This document shows positions 1-5,587 of a DNA stretch of 12,706 nt, piece by piece (position 1 is the stretch's first letter; each line of letters opens with the position of its first letter). A program made the position numbers and the translations under genes. The DNA comes from Nitrospirota bacterium. Lineage in GTDB: Bacteria > Nitrospirota > Nitrospiria > Nitrospirales > NS-4. The stretch lies in the NCBI GenBank assembly GCA_005877525.1, contig VBON01000052.1, forward strand, positions 1 to 12,706, written 5' to 3'. The notes beneath the pieces are model-generated. The model was given only the letters and a program-made list of their open reading frames with translations, made no database searches and had not been told where the DNA came from.

Positions 1-478
1 AATTGGGGATTAGGATGGTCTTCCCTTCGGTGTGTAGGGTGGTGTAGCGGAGATCGATGTTTACGACCGTACCTTCCAATCCTGAGACCGCGATGTAATC
101 CTTGAGACTGAACGGCCGGTAGATCAGAATCAGCATGCCCGCGAGGACATTGCCGAGGATATCCTTGAAGGCAAAGCCGAGCGCGAAACCGGTCAAGCCC
201 AGACCGGCGACCAGCGCCGAAATGTTGATCCCCATCGTCCCGAGACCTGTAAGGACCCCAAGCACAAGGAGGGTGATTTCTCCTGCGCGCTCAGCGAGCC
301 CCAGAATATCGCTCGGAATAGGCTAATACAGCCTGAGGACAATTTTTCGAAACACGATACTGGCAATCCAAAATGCACAAAAGACAAGAAACCCCATGAG
401 AACTCTGGGCGCTAATACGGCAGCCTGCCGCAAAGCTTCTTCGAGGATGTTGAAATCTTTGATAATGCTGAGGTCCAT
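1..478 (-). pseudogene. MscS-family mechanosensitive channel, interrupted by in-frame TAG, C-terminus outside window
   Basis: Read on the minus strand from ATG 478-476, this frame gives a typical small MscS channel start (MDLSIIKDFNILEEAL, then a hydrophobic TM helix at about residues 24-43). Codon 52 is TAG (325-323). The same frame then continues without another stop to base 1 with the hallmark MscS pore and beta-domain sequence: GINISALVAGLGLTGFALG, FKDILGNVLAGMLIL, IYRPFSLKDYI, a G-x-EGTV segment and LIPN at the edge. MscS proteins are inner-membrane heptamers that release solutes on hypo-osmotic shock. Because homology flanks the stop on both sides in one frame, a single nonsense change (for example CAG to TAG) is the simplest reading. 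A restart after the stop (GTG 265 or ATG 235) would lack TM1 and most of TM2. A GGAG lies about 10 bases before the ATG. The alternatives are a sequencing error or amber suppression. Family assignment is sure; the functional state is not. Confidence 0.85.
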
Positions 479-609
479 AGTCGCCGGCTCCAACAGCAAC
501 TTTCCAATGCCACAGGGTAACCAAACAATCAGGCTTAAGTAGGGCAGGTCTAAGGACTCATGAAGGGCATTGGCGGGAGCAAGAACGACAGAGTCTGGGG
601 CGGAGAAGA

Positions 610-632
610 CCTATGGATCGCTATTCCATAGG
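610..632. repeat. Short perfect inverted repeat (8-bp arms, 7-base loop)
   Basis: CCTATGGA (610-617) and TCCATAGG (625-632) are exact reverse complements separated by 7 bases. The element sits between the two divergent genes, about 130 bases upstream of the sigma54-like -24/-12 element. That would be a suitable distance for an enhancer-type activator site, but no regulator can be named from the sequence. It is not followed by a T-run, so it is not an obvious terminator. Confidence 0.4.
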
Positions 633-757
633 GATCCGCGCAATATTTTCGCCACAGTGTGGCTCCGGTACAACATAGGACATCGCTATAAGCAGCGCTT
701 TTTCCCTCCGAAGCCCGTCTTGTTGCGCTGCGATCCTCATTGTTCCACGTTAATGAA

Positions 758-774
758 TCGGTACAGTTCTTGCT
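758..774 (+). promoter_or_regulatory. Candidate sigma54 (-24/-12) promoter for the ytxH-like gene
   Basis: The stretch CGGTACAGTTCTTGCT has GG at 760-761 and GC at 772-773 with exactly ten bases between, and the TTGCT half matches the sigma54 consensus (TGGCAC-N5-TTGCW) closely; the -24 half is GGTAC rather than GGCAC. The predicted start is near 784, about 30 bases before the ATG, inside a 17-bp imperfect palindrome (CTGAATGT-A-ACGTTCAG, 773-789). No comparably good sigma70 promoter was seen for this gene. Whether the host uses sigma54 is not visible here. Confidence 0.4.
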
Positions 775-815
775 GAATGTAACGTTCAGAAAAACTATCA
801 CCGGGAGGTATGGCC

Positions 816-1058
816 ATGCAGGAACAGAGTGGATCCCTAGTCAGAACAATCGCCCTTGCATTTATCGGAGGCGTGATCCTAGGAGGCGCAGCCGGGTTAC
901 TGCTCGCGCCGAAAGCAGGTCGGGACACCCGTAAGGAGCTGAAGCAGTACGCAAATAAGGTAAGCAAGGAAGTTGTTGATGTTGCGCAGCGGACGAAGGC
1001 CGGATTTGAAGCCGCCGTGGAAAAAGGCCGTTCGCTGCTCGAATCCAAAGCGGCCTAG
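816..1058 (+). CDS. YtxH-like small membrane-anchored protein (80 aa)
   Basis: The product begins MQEQSGSLVRTIALAF and then has a glycine-rich hydrophobic helix (about residues 8-27) ending in LLLAPKAGRDTRKEL, the typical YtxH-family signature of one N-terminal TM segment followed by a basic turn. The rest (about residues 30-80) is an amphipathic, charged, probably helical or coiled-coil tail. Family members are often linked to general stress response in Firmicutes; the molecular role is not established. The start at 816 is preferred over the ATG at 810: GGGAGG at 803-808 is 7 bases from ATG 816 but only 1 from ATG 810. The gene stands alone, with a sigma54-like promoter upstream and a hairpin terminator downstream, so it is probably its own transcription unit. 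Confidence in the family is high, in function low. Confidence 0.85.
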   Translation: MQEQSGSLVRTIALAFIGGVILGGAAGLLLAPKAGRDTRKELKQYANKVSKEVVDVAQRTKAGFEAAVEKGRSLLESKAA

Positions 1059-1091
1059 TGGAGGTCTAAAGAGCGCTTGGGTTAGCAGAGG

Positions 1092-1133
1092 GGAGCGGTG
1101 ATCGGCCGGTCGCCGCTCCACAGTATTGTTTTT
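1092..1133 (+). terminator. Hairpin terminator after the ytxH-like gene
   Basis: Bases 1092-1103 (GGAGCGGTGATC) pair with 1108-1119 (GGTCGCCGCTCC) over 12 positions, including two G-U pairs, around a GGCC loop. Five Ts follow at 1129-1133, nine bases after the stem, so the structure is strong but the T-tract is displaced. It lies about 33 bases after the ytxH-like stop and well before the fusA promoter, as expected for separate units. Confidence 0.6.
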
Positions 1134-1249
1134 CTCTGAAGGATGTCCTTATGGACGGTGGCGTCCTTCCTCATTGCGAGCAGGCCGCCCTTTGCCGCTT
1201 CTGATGACTTCGCTACGAGCACCGGCTAGCGTGTAATCAGTCTTTGCCC

Positions 1250-1279
1250 TTGACGTTTCCCGCCATTATTCAGTAAGAT
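1250..1279 (+). promoter_or_regulatory. Sigma70-like promoter upstream of fusA
   Basis: TTGACG (1250-1255) and TAAGAT (1274-1279) are separated by 18 bases, one or two mismatches from the TTGACA/TATAAT consensus. It is downstream of the ytxH terminator and gives a leader of about 130 bases before fusA. Confidence 0.5.
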
Positions 1280-1417
1280 GGTGTGTTAATTGCTTGCAGC
1301 GATCGCCTGCCATCCTTTTTTCTATATCCCGGTCTGCGCGTTTGGGCGGCACCAAAAAGGAAGACAGAAGCAGGTAAGCGTTTCGCAATGCGCACGGAAA
1401 GGTAAGGGTTAAGGGAG

Positions 1418-3502
1418 ATGCCTCGGTCACACGAACTGAGCAAACTTAGAAACATCGGAATCATGGCTCATATCGACGCCGGCAAGACGACGACGACCGA
1501 GCGCGTCTTGTATTACACGGGTGTTGCCCACAAGATCGGCGAAGTGCATGACGGCGCGACCGTGATGGATTACATGGATCAGGAACGGGAGCGCGGAATC
1601 ACGATTACCTCCGCCGCCACTACGTGCGAATGGCGCAAGCATCGTATCAATATCATCGATACTCCGGGGCACGTCGATTTCACCATTGAGGTGGAGCGCT
1701 CGCTGCGTGTGCTGGACGGAGCCGTGGCAGTCTTTGACGCGGTCCAGGGAGTGGAACCGCAATCGGAGACCGTCTGGCGTCAGGCCGACCGCTACAAAGT
1801 CCCGCGCATCGTGTTCATCAATAAGATGGACCGCATGGGGGCCGATTTCTTCATGAGTGTGAAAAGCATTGTGGACCGGTTGGGGGCTAATCCCGTTCCA
1901 ATCCAATTGCCGATCGGTCGCGAAGGCGAGTTCAAAGGACATATCGATCTCATCGCGATGAAGGGCATTACCTTCAAGGATGAGACCAAAGGCGCGAAGT
2001 ACGATGTCGAGGAGATTCCGGCGGACCTGCGCGAACAGGCGCAGGCGTATCGGGAGAAAATGATCGAGGCCGTGGCCGAGTTTGACGATACCGTGATGGA
2101 AAAGTATCTGAACGGAAAGGAACTGAGCGAAGAGGAGATCCGGCGATGCATTCGCATCGGGACGATCGCCAGAAAGATCACACCGGTCTTGACGGGCGCG
2201 GCCTTCAAGAATAAAGGTGTCCAGCACCTGCTTGACGCCGTCGTGGATTACCTGCCGTCCCCGATGGATATTCCGCCCGTGCAGGGCTTCAGCCTGGACG
2301 GCTCCAAAACGATCGAGCGGAAACCTTCCGATAGCGAACCGTTGTCTGCTATTGCCTTTAAAATGCTGAACGACTCGCATATCGGGCAATTGACGTTCGT
2401 GCGCGTCTACTCCGGGGTCATGCAGCAGGGCATGAACCTTTACAATGCGACCAAGGACAAATCAGAGCGGGCGAGCCGTTTGGTGAAAATGCACGCCGAC
2501 AAGCGCGAAGAAATCGATTCAGTATACGCCGGTGAGATTGCTGCTGTCGTCGGGATGAAGTTCGCCACAACCGGCGACACTCTGTGCGATGAGAAGCATC
2601 CCATCATGCTGGAGGTGATGAAGTTTCCTGAGCCGGTCATCTCCATGGCGATTGAGCCCAAAACGAAACAAGACCAGGAAAAGATGGGATATGCCCTGAA
2701 TCGCCTGGCGCTGGAAGACCCCACGTTTAAAGTCAAGACCGAGGAAGAAACCGGTGAGGTAGTAATTTCCGGGATGGGAGAGCTGCATTTAGAAATCCTC
2801 GTCGACCGGCTAAAGCGTGAATTCAAAGTGGAGGCTAACACCGGCGCGCCGGAGGTTTCCTACCGCGAAGCGATTACCGTTGAGGCAGAAGCCGAGGGGA
2901 AACATATCAAGCAGAGCGGCGGCCGCGGTCAGTATGGCCATGCGGTCCTGACCGTGAAGCCGGGCGAGGCTGGAACAGGTTTGGTGTTTGAAAATGACAT
3001 CCGTGGAGGAGCCGTCCCAAGGGAATACGTTCCGGCGATTGAGAAGGGCGTCGAGGAGGGGGTGACGGCAGGTCCGCTCGCTGGTTTTCCTCTATTGGAC
3101 ATCGAAGTCCATCTAATCGACGGGTCCTATCACGATGTGGACTCGAACGAAATGGCCTTCAAGATCGCGGGTAACATGGCCTTCAAGGCCGCCGTCTTAC
3201 GAGCCAGACCGCAGCTGTTGGAGCCGATCATGCGGGTGGAAGTGGTGACACCGAACGAATTCACCGGCGACGTCATCGGCGACCTCAATTCGCGGCGAGG
3301 CCAGATCGTGGGCATGAACACTCGGGCCACGGCCACGGTGGTGGAAGCGCTGGTGCCCCTCGCCACAATGTTTGGCTATGCCACTGTAGTCCGGTCCAAG
3401 ACGCAGGGCCGGGCGACTTTCAGCATGGAGTTTAAGGAATACCAGGCCTGCCCGAAGCCGGTGCAGGAGGCGATCATCGCCAAGTACACCGGCAAGGCGT
3501 AA
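1418..3502 (+). CDS. fusA: Translation elongation factor G
   Basis: EF-G is the ribosomal translocase GTPase, acting in the cytoplasm on tRNA-mRNA movement and, with RRF, on ribosome recycling. All G-domain motifs are present: P-loop AHIDAGKTT (17-25), switch I RGITI (59-63), DTPGH (81-85), NKMD (135-138) and TGAAFKN. Domain IV carries SGGRGQYGH, GGAVPREYVPAIEKGV and SYHDVDSNEMAF, and the C-terminal part ends in a normal domain V. The length, 694 aa, is usual for canonical EF-G. Start ATG 1418 gives the standard N-terminus HELSKLRNIGIMAHIDAGK; AAGGG at 1404-1408 is the likely Shine-Dalgarno (a second AAGGGAG abuts the ATG). Unlike the usual str arrangement, no rpsL, rpsG or tuf is adjacent: the neighbours are a YtxH-like gene and the pdh operon. 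It could be the only EF-G or an extra copy; the window cannot tell. Confidence 0.97.
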   Translation: MPRSHELSKLRNIGIMAHIDAGKTTTTERVLYYTGVAHKIGEVHDGATVMDYMDQERERGITITSAATTCEWRKHRINIIDTPGHVDFTIEVERSLRVLDGAVAVFDAVQGVEPQSETVWRQADRYKVPRIVFINKMDRMGADFFMSVKSIVDRLGANPVPIQLPIGREGEFKGHIDLIAMKGITFKDETKGAKYDVEEIPADLREQAQAYREKMIEAVAEFDDTVMEKYLNGKELSEEEIRRCIRIGTIARKITPVLTGAAFKNKGVQHLLDAVVDYLPSPMDIPPVQGFSLDGSKTIERKPSDSEPLSAIAFKMLNDSHIGQLTFVRVYSGVMQQGMNLYNATKDKSERASRLVKMHADKREEIDSVYAGEIAAVVGMKFATTGDTLCDEKHPIMLEVMKFPEPVISMAIEPKTKQDQEKMGYALNRLALEDPTFKVKTEEETGEVVISGMGELHLEILVDRLKREFKVEANTGAPEVSYREAITVEAEAEGKHIKQSGGRGQYGHAVLTVKPGEAGTGLVFENDIRGGAVPREYVPAIEKGVEEGVTAGPLAGFPLLDIEVHLIDGSYHDVDSNEMAFKIAGNMAFKAAVLRARPQLLEPIMRVEVVTPNEFTGDVIGDLNSRRGQIVGMNTRATATVVEALVPLATMFGYATVVRSKTQGRATFSMEFKEYQACPKPVQEAIIAKYTGKA

Positions 3503-3512
3503 CTCTCTCCTG

Positions 3513-3579
3513 CTTCGACAAGCTCAGCACGACAAATAGGAACCTGCCAAACATACCGTTCACCCTGAGGCTGTCGAAG
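3513..3579. repeat. REP-like intergenic inverted repeat
   Basis: CTTCGACAAGCTCAG (3513-3527) and CTGAGGCTGTCGAAG (3565-3579) are inverted copies matching at 13 of 15 positions (8 + 5 pairs around a 2-base mismatch), with 37 bases between. The CTTCGACAAGCTCAG / CACCCTGAGGCTGTCGAAG motifs are of a kind I recall as dispersed intergenic palindromes in many environmental genomes. The element begins 10 bases after the fusA stop, and as RNA it could serve as a 3'-end stabiliser or weak terminator; there is no adjacent T-run. Confidence 0.7.
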
Positions 3580-3595
3580 GGCTTCCGAAGCCTCA

Positions 3596-3624
3596 TTGAA
3601 ACTCGCTAATCCGCGGTCTACAAT
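3596..3624 (+). promoter_or_regulatory. Strong sigma70-like promoter of the pdh-lipA operon
   Basis: TTGAAA (3596-3601), 17 bases, then TACAAT (3619-3624): each hexamer is one or two mismatches from consensus and the spacing is optimal. The expected transcription start (about 3630-3633) is practically at the GTG start of the E1 alpha gene (3634), which has no Shine-Dalgarno in front, so the transcript would be leaderless or nearly so. The -10 hexamer lies inside the left arm of the 34-bp palindrome at 3611-3644. Confidence 0.6.
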
Positions 3625-3644
3625 AAAATTATTGTGGACCGCGG
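3611..3644. promoter_or_regulatory. 34-bp near-perfect palindrome over the pdh -10 and start codon, probable operator
   Basis: Arms 3611-3626 and 3629-3644 are reverse complements at 15 of 16 positions (only 3619 T opposite 3636 G fails, and that is a wobble pair in RNA) around a central AA. The outer arms are CCGCGGTC and GACCGCGG; the inner part is AT-rich (ACAATAA / TTATTGT). It covers the -10 hexamer, the predicted start of transcription and the first codons of the E1 alpha gene. If transcription starts near 3631, the left arm is not transcribed, so a DNA operator for a dimeric regulator is more likely than an RNA hairpin. The regulator is unknown. Confidence 0.6.
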
Positions 3645-4596
3645 TCATGTTTTAAACCTCTATCGACAAATGCTGCTGATCCGCCGCTTCGAAGAGCGGA
3701 GCGCGGAGATGTATGCCCTCGGGAAGATCGGCGGCTTCTGCCATCTGTATATCGGCGAAGAAGCCGTGGCCGTCGGTGCTATGGATGCGCTCCGGCCCGA
3801 TGACTATGTCTTTTCCTCGTACCGCGATCACGGCCATTGCCTGGCGCGCGGATGCGATCCCAAAGCCGTCATGGCGGAGCTCTTCGGCCGCAGCACCGGT
3901 CTGTGTAAGGGCAAGGGGGGCTCGATGCACTTGATCGACGTCGAGCGCCGCTTCATGGGAGGCTATGCGATTGTCGGGGGCCATCTTCCCCTGGCGGCGG
4001 GCGCGGCCTTCGCGATCAATTACCGCAACGGCAATCAGATCGTCCTTTGCTTTTTCGGAGAGGGGGCGGTCCCGACCGGTGCCTGTCATGAGACGCTCAA
4101 CCTCGCTGCGATGTGGGGACTGCCGGTCCTATTTCTCTGTGAGAACAACCGCTACTGCATGGGGACACCGGTGGAGCGGGCCGTGGCTCTGTACGCCGAT
4201 GTGTCGAAAAATGCCGTTGCCTACGGTATCGAGGCCGGGTGCGTGGACGGAATGGACGTGCTCGCCGTCCGCGATGCGGTGGACAAAGCTGTGGATCAGA
4301 TCCGGACCAACAAACGGCCATTTTTCCTGGAGGCTTCAACCTACCGGTTCCTCGGCCATTCCATGGCTGATCCTTCGCACGGGCACTATCGAACCAAGAG
4401 CGAAGTGGATGAGGCGAAAAAGCGCGATCCGTTGCTTCTGCTCAAGACCAAACTCTTAGATGAACGCGGTGCGGCCGAAGCCGACTTTACGACCCTTGAA
4501 CAGGAGGTTAAGAAGATCGTGGACGAGGCCGTAGACTTTGCCGAAACGAGCCCCGTGCCGGCCATGGAGGCTCTCGCCGAGGATGTACTGACATGA
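3634..4596 (+). CDS. pdhA: Pyruvate dehydrogenase E1 component, alpha subunit
   Basis: This is the thiamine-diphosphate-binding alpha half of the alpha2beta2 E1 enzyme, which decarboxylates pyruvate and reductively acetylates the lipoyl arm of E2. Visible features: LYRQMLLIRRFEERSAEMY (9-27), HLYIGEEAVAVG (37-48), YRDHGH (63-68), the TPP/Mg motif FGEGAVPTG (141-149) closed by ENN (170-172), and the loop YRFLGHSMADPSHGHYRT (237-254) typical of E1 alpha. Length 320 aa fits the family. The motif reads GEG where GDG is commonest. Start GTG 3634 is chosen because the frame has a stop at 3607-3609, no upstream ATG, and MDRGHVLNLYRQ matches the family N-terminus. No Shine-Dalgarno is seen (see promoter). 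The stop overlaps the E1 beta ATG (ATGA at 4593-4596), so translation is coupled. A branched-chain or acetoin E1 is the alternative, but the lipA linkage favours pyruvate. Confidence 0.92.
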   Translation: MDRGHVLNLYRQMLLIRRFEERSAEMYALGKIGGFCHLYIGEEAVAVGAMDALRPDDYVFSSYRDHGHCLARGCDPKAVMAELFGRSTGLCKGKGGSMHLIDVERRFMGGYAIVGGHLPLAAGAAFAINYRNGNQIVLCFFGEGAVPTGACHETLNLAAMWGLPVLFLCENNRYCMGTPVERAVALYADVSKNAVAYGIEAGCVDGMDVLAVRDAVDKAVDQIRTNKRPFFLEASTYRFLGHSMADPSHGHYRTKSEVDEAKKRDPLLLLKTKLLDERGAAEADFTTLEQEVKKIVDEAVDFAETSPVPAMEALAEDVLT

Positions 4597-5582
4597 CCCT
4601 TACCTATCGGGAAGCGCTCAACCAGGCTTTGCGGGAAGAGATGCGCCGCGACGAGAAGGTCTTCCTGATCGGCGAGGATGTCGCCTATTATCAAGGCGCC
4701 TTCAAGGTCAGCAAGGGCTTCTTGGAAGAGTTCGGCCCCCGGCGCGTCGTCGATACGCCGATCACCGAATTGGGATTTACCGGCTTAGCTATCGGCGCCG
4801 CCATGGCGGGACTGCATCCCGTCGTCGAGATGATGACCTTTAACTTCGCGATCCTTGCGATGGATCAGATCGTGAACAATGCGGCGAAGATCCGGTACAT
4901 GTCCGGGGGGCAAATCAGTGTGCCGATCGTGATTCGCGGGCCTGGATCGGCCGCGCACCAGTTGGGCGCTCAGCATTCACAAAGCCTTGAGGCAAGCCTT
5001 GAGGCTTGGTTCTGTGATGTGCCGGGGCTGATGGTGGTGGCTCCCTCGAGTCCGCGGGATGCCAAGGGCTTGCTAAAGACCGCGATTCGCGAGAGCAATC
5101 CGGTCATCTTCATCGAGGCGCAACTGCTCTATCCGACCAAGGGCGAGGTCGATGAGGGAGAGTACCTGTTGCCGCTAGGCGTTGCGGACATCAAGCGGGC
5201 CGGCACCGATGTGACTCTCATTGCCTATTCGAAGATGTTGTCCATCGCTTTGCAAGCAGCCGAGGTGCTGGCAAAGGACGGGATCCAGGCTGAAGTAGTG
5301 GATCCGCGGACGCTCCGACCGTTAGACCTGAATACCCTAGCCGCCTCTGTGAAAAAGACCGGGAAGGCGGTTATCATCGAAGATGGTTGGCCGTTCGCGG
5401 GACTTGGGGCGCAAATCGCCGAGAGTCTGTATACCAGAGTCTTCGACTATCTCGATGGCCCGATCGTCCGGGTGACTGCTCGCGATGTGCCGATGCCGTA
5501 CGCTCGGAATCTGGAGGATGCGGTGATTCCGGATGTCAAACGGGTGGTGGCGGCTGTCCGCACGGTCTTGTATAAAAAGTAG
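4593..5582 (+). CDS. pdhB: Pyruvate dehydrogenase E1 component, beta subunit
   Basis: This is the beta half of E1 and completes the active site with the alpha subunit. The 329-aa product shows family landmarks: YREALNQALREEM (5-17), GEDV (27-30), the TPITELGFTG segment with the catalytic-type Glu59, FNFAILAMDQIVNNAAK (83-99), GPGSAAHQLGAQHSQSLEA with the conserved His (117-134), and the C-terminal transketolase domain with VVDPRTLRPLD and a DVPMPYA segment near the end. The start ATG overlaps the pdhA stop by four bases; GAGG at 4579-4582 is 10 bases upstream. Its partner E2 begins 5 bases after the stop. A short direct repeat (AAGCCTTGAGGC twice, about 4980-5005) encodes SLEASLEA. The pyruvate assignment rests on the operon; the fold family is certain. 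Confidence 0.93.
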   Translation: MTLTYREALNQALREEMRRDEKVFLIGEDVAYYQGAFKVSKGFLEEFGPRRVVDTPITELGFTGLAIGAAMAGLHPVVEMMTFNFAILAMDQIVNNAAKIRYMSGGQISVPIVIRGPGSAAHQLGAQHSQSLEASLEAWFCDVPGLMVVAPSSPRDAKGLLKTAIRESNPVIFIEAQLLYPTKGEVDEGEYLLPLGVADIKRAGTDVTLIAYSKMLSIALQAAEVLAKDGIQAEVVDPRTLRPLDLNTLAASVKKTGKAVIIEDGWPFAGLGAQIAESLYTRVFDYLDGPIVRVTARDVPMPYARNLEDAVIPDVKRVVAAVRTVLYKK

Positions 5583-5587
5583 AAGTC

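Larger units (their letters stand above)
479..815. other. Intergenic region between divergent mscS-like and ytxH-like genes
   Basis: These 337 bases hold no convincing gene; the open frames in them have no recognisable product. They contain an 8-bp inverted repeat (610-632), a sigma54-like promoter (about 758-774), a 17-bp imperfect palindrome (773-789) and a strong Shine-Dalgarno (GGGAGG, 803-808). The mscS-like frame stays open upstream of its ATG into this region, so a longer N-terminus from a non-ATG start cannot be fully excluded, although MDLSII looks like a natural beginning and has a GGAG in front. Confidence 0.6.
1059..1417 (+). other. Intergenic region: ytxH terminator, fusA promoter and long leader
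   Basis: No gene was found in these 359 bases. The left part carries the hairpin terminator (1092-1133) and a second weaker inverted repeat (GAAGGATG at 1138-1145 against CGTCCTTC at 1162-1169). The middle holds a TTGACG-18-TAAGAT promoter. From its predicted start (about 1286) to the fusA ATG there is a leader of roughly 130 bases containing a T-run at 1315-1321 and the purine-rich fusA ribosome-binding region. No known riboswitch or ribosomal-protein binding element was recognised. Confidence 0.6.

Noticed and set aside
135..326. Plus-strand open frame at the left edge
   Set aside because: Its translation (Pro/Arg/Ser-rich) is a shadow of the MscS-like gene on the opposite strand.
810..815. 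Upstream ATG giving an 82-aa YtxH-like protein
   Set aside because: Only one base separates it from the GGGAGG Shine-Dalgarno; the ATG at 816 has a proper 7-base spacing.
1286..1417. Riboswitch or ribosomal-protein autoregulatory element in the fusA leader
   Set aside because: No conserved riboswitch core or convincing multi-stem structure was seen; only a T-run and weak hairpins.
1427..2389. A 320-codon open frame on the minus strand opposite fusA
   Set aside because: It lies entirely antisense to an unambiguous EF-G, its translation is rich in His/Arg/Asp with no recognisable motif, and it is explained by codon bias of the real gene.
4980..5005. Tandem AAGCCTTGAGGC repeat in pdhB
   Set aside because: It encodes SLEASLEA within a conserved segment of the E1 beta family, so it is probably coding coincidence rather than a recent expansion.
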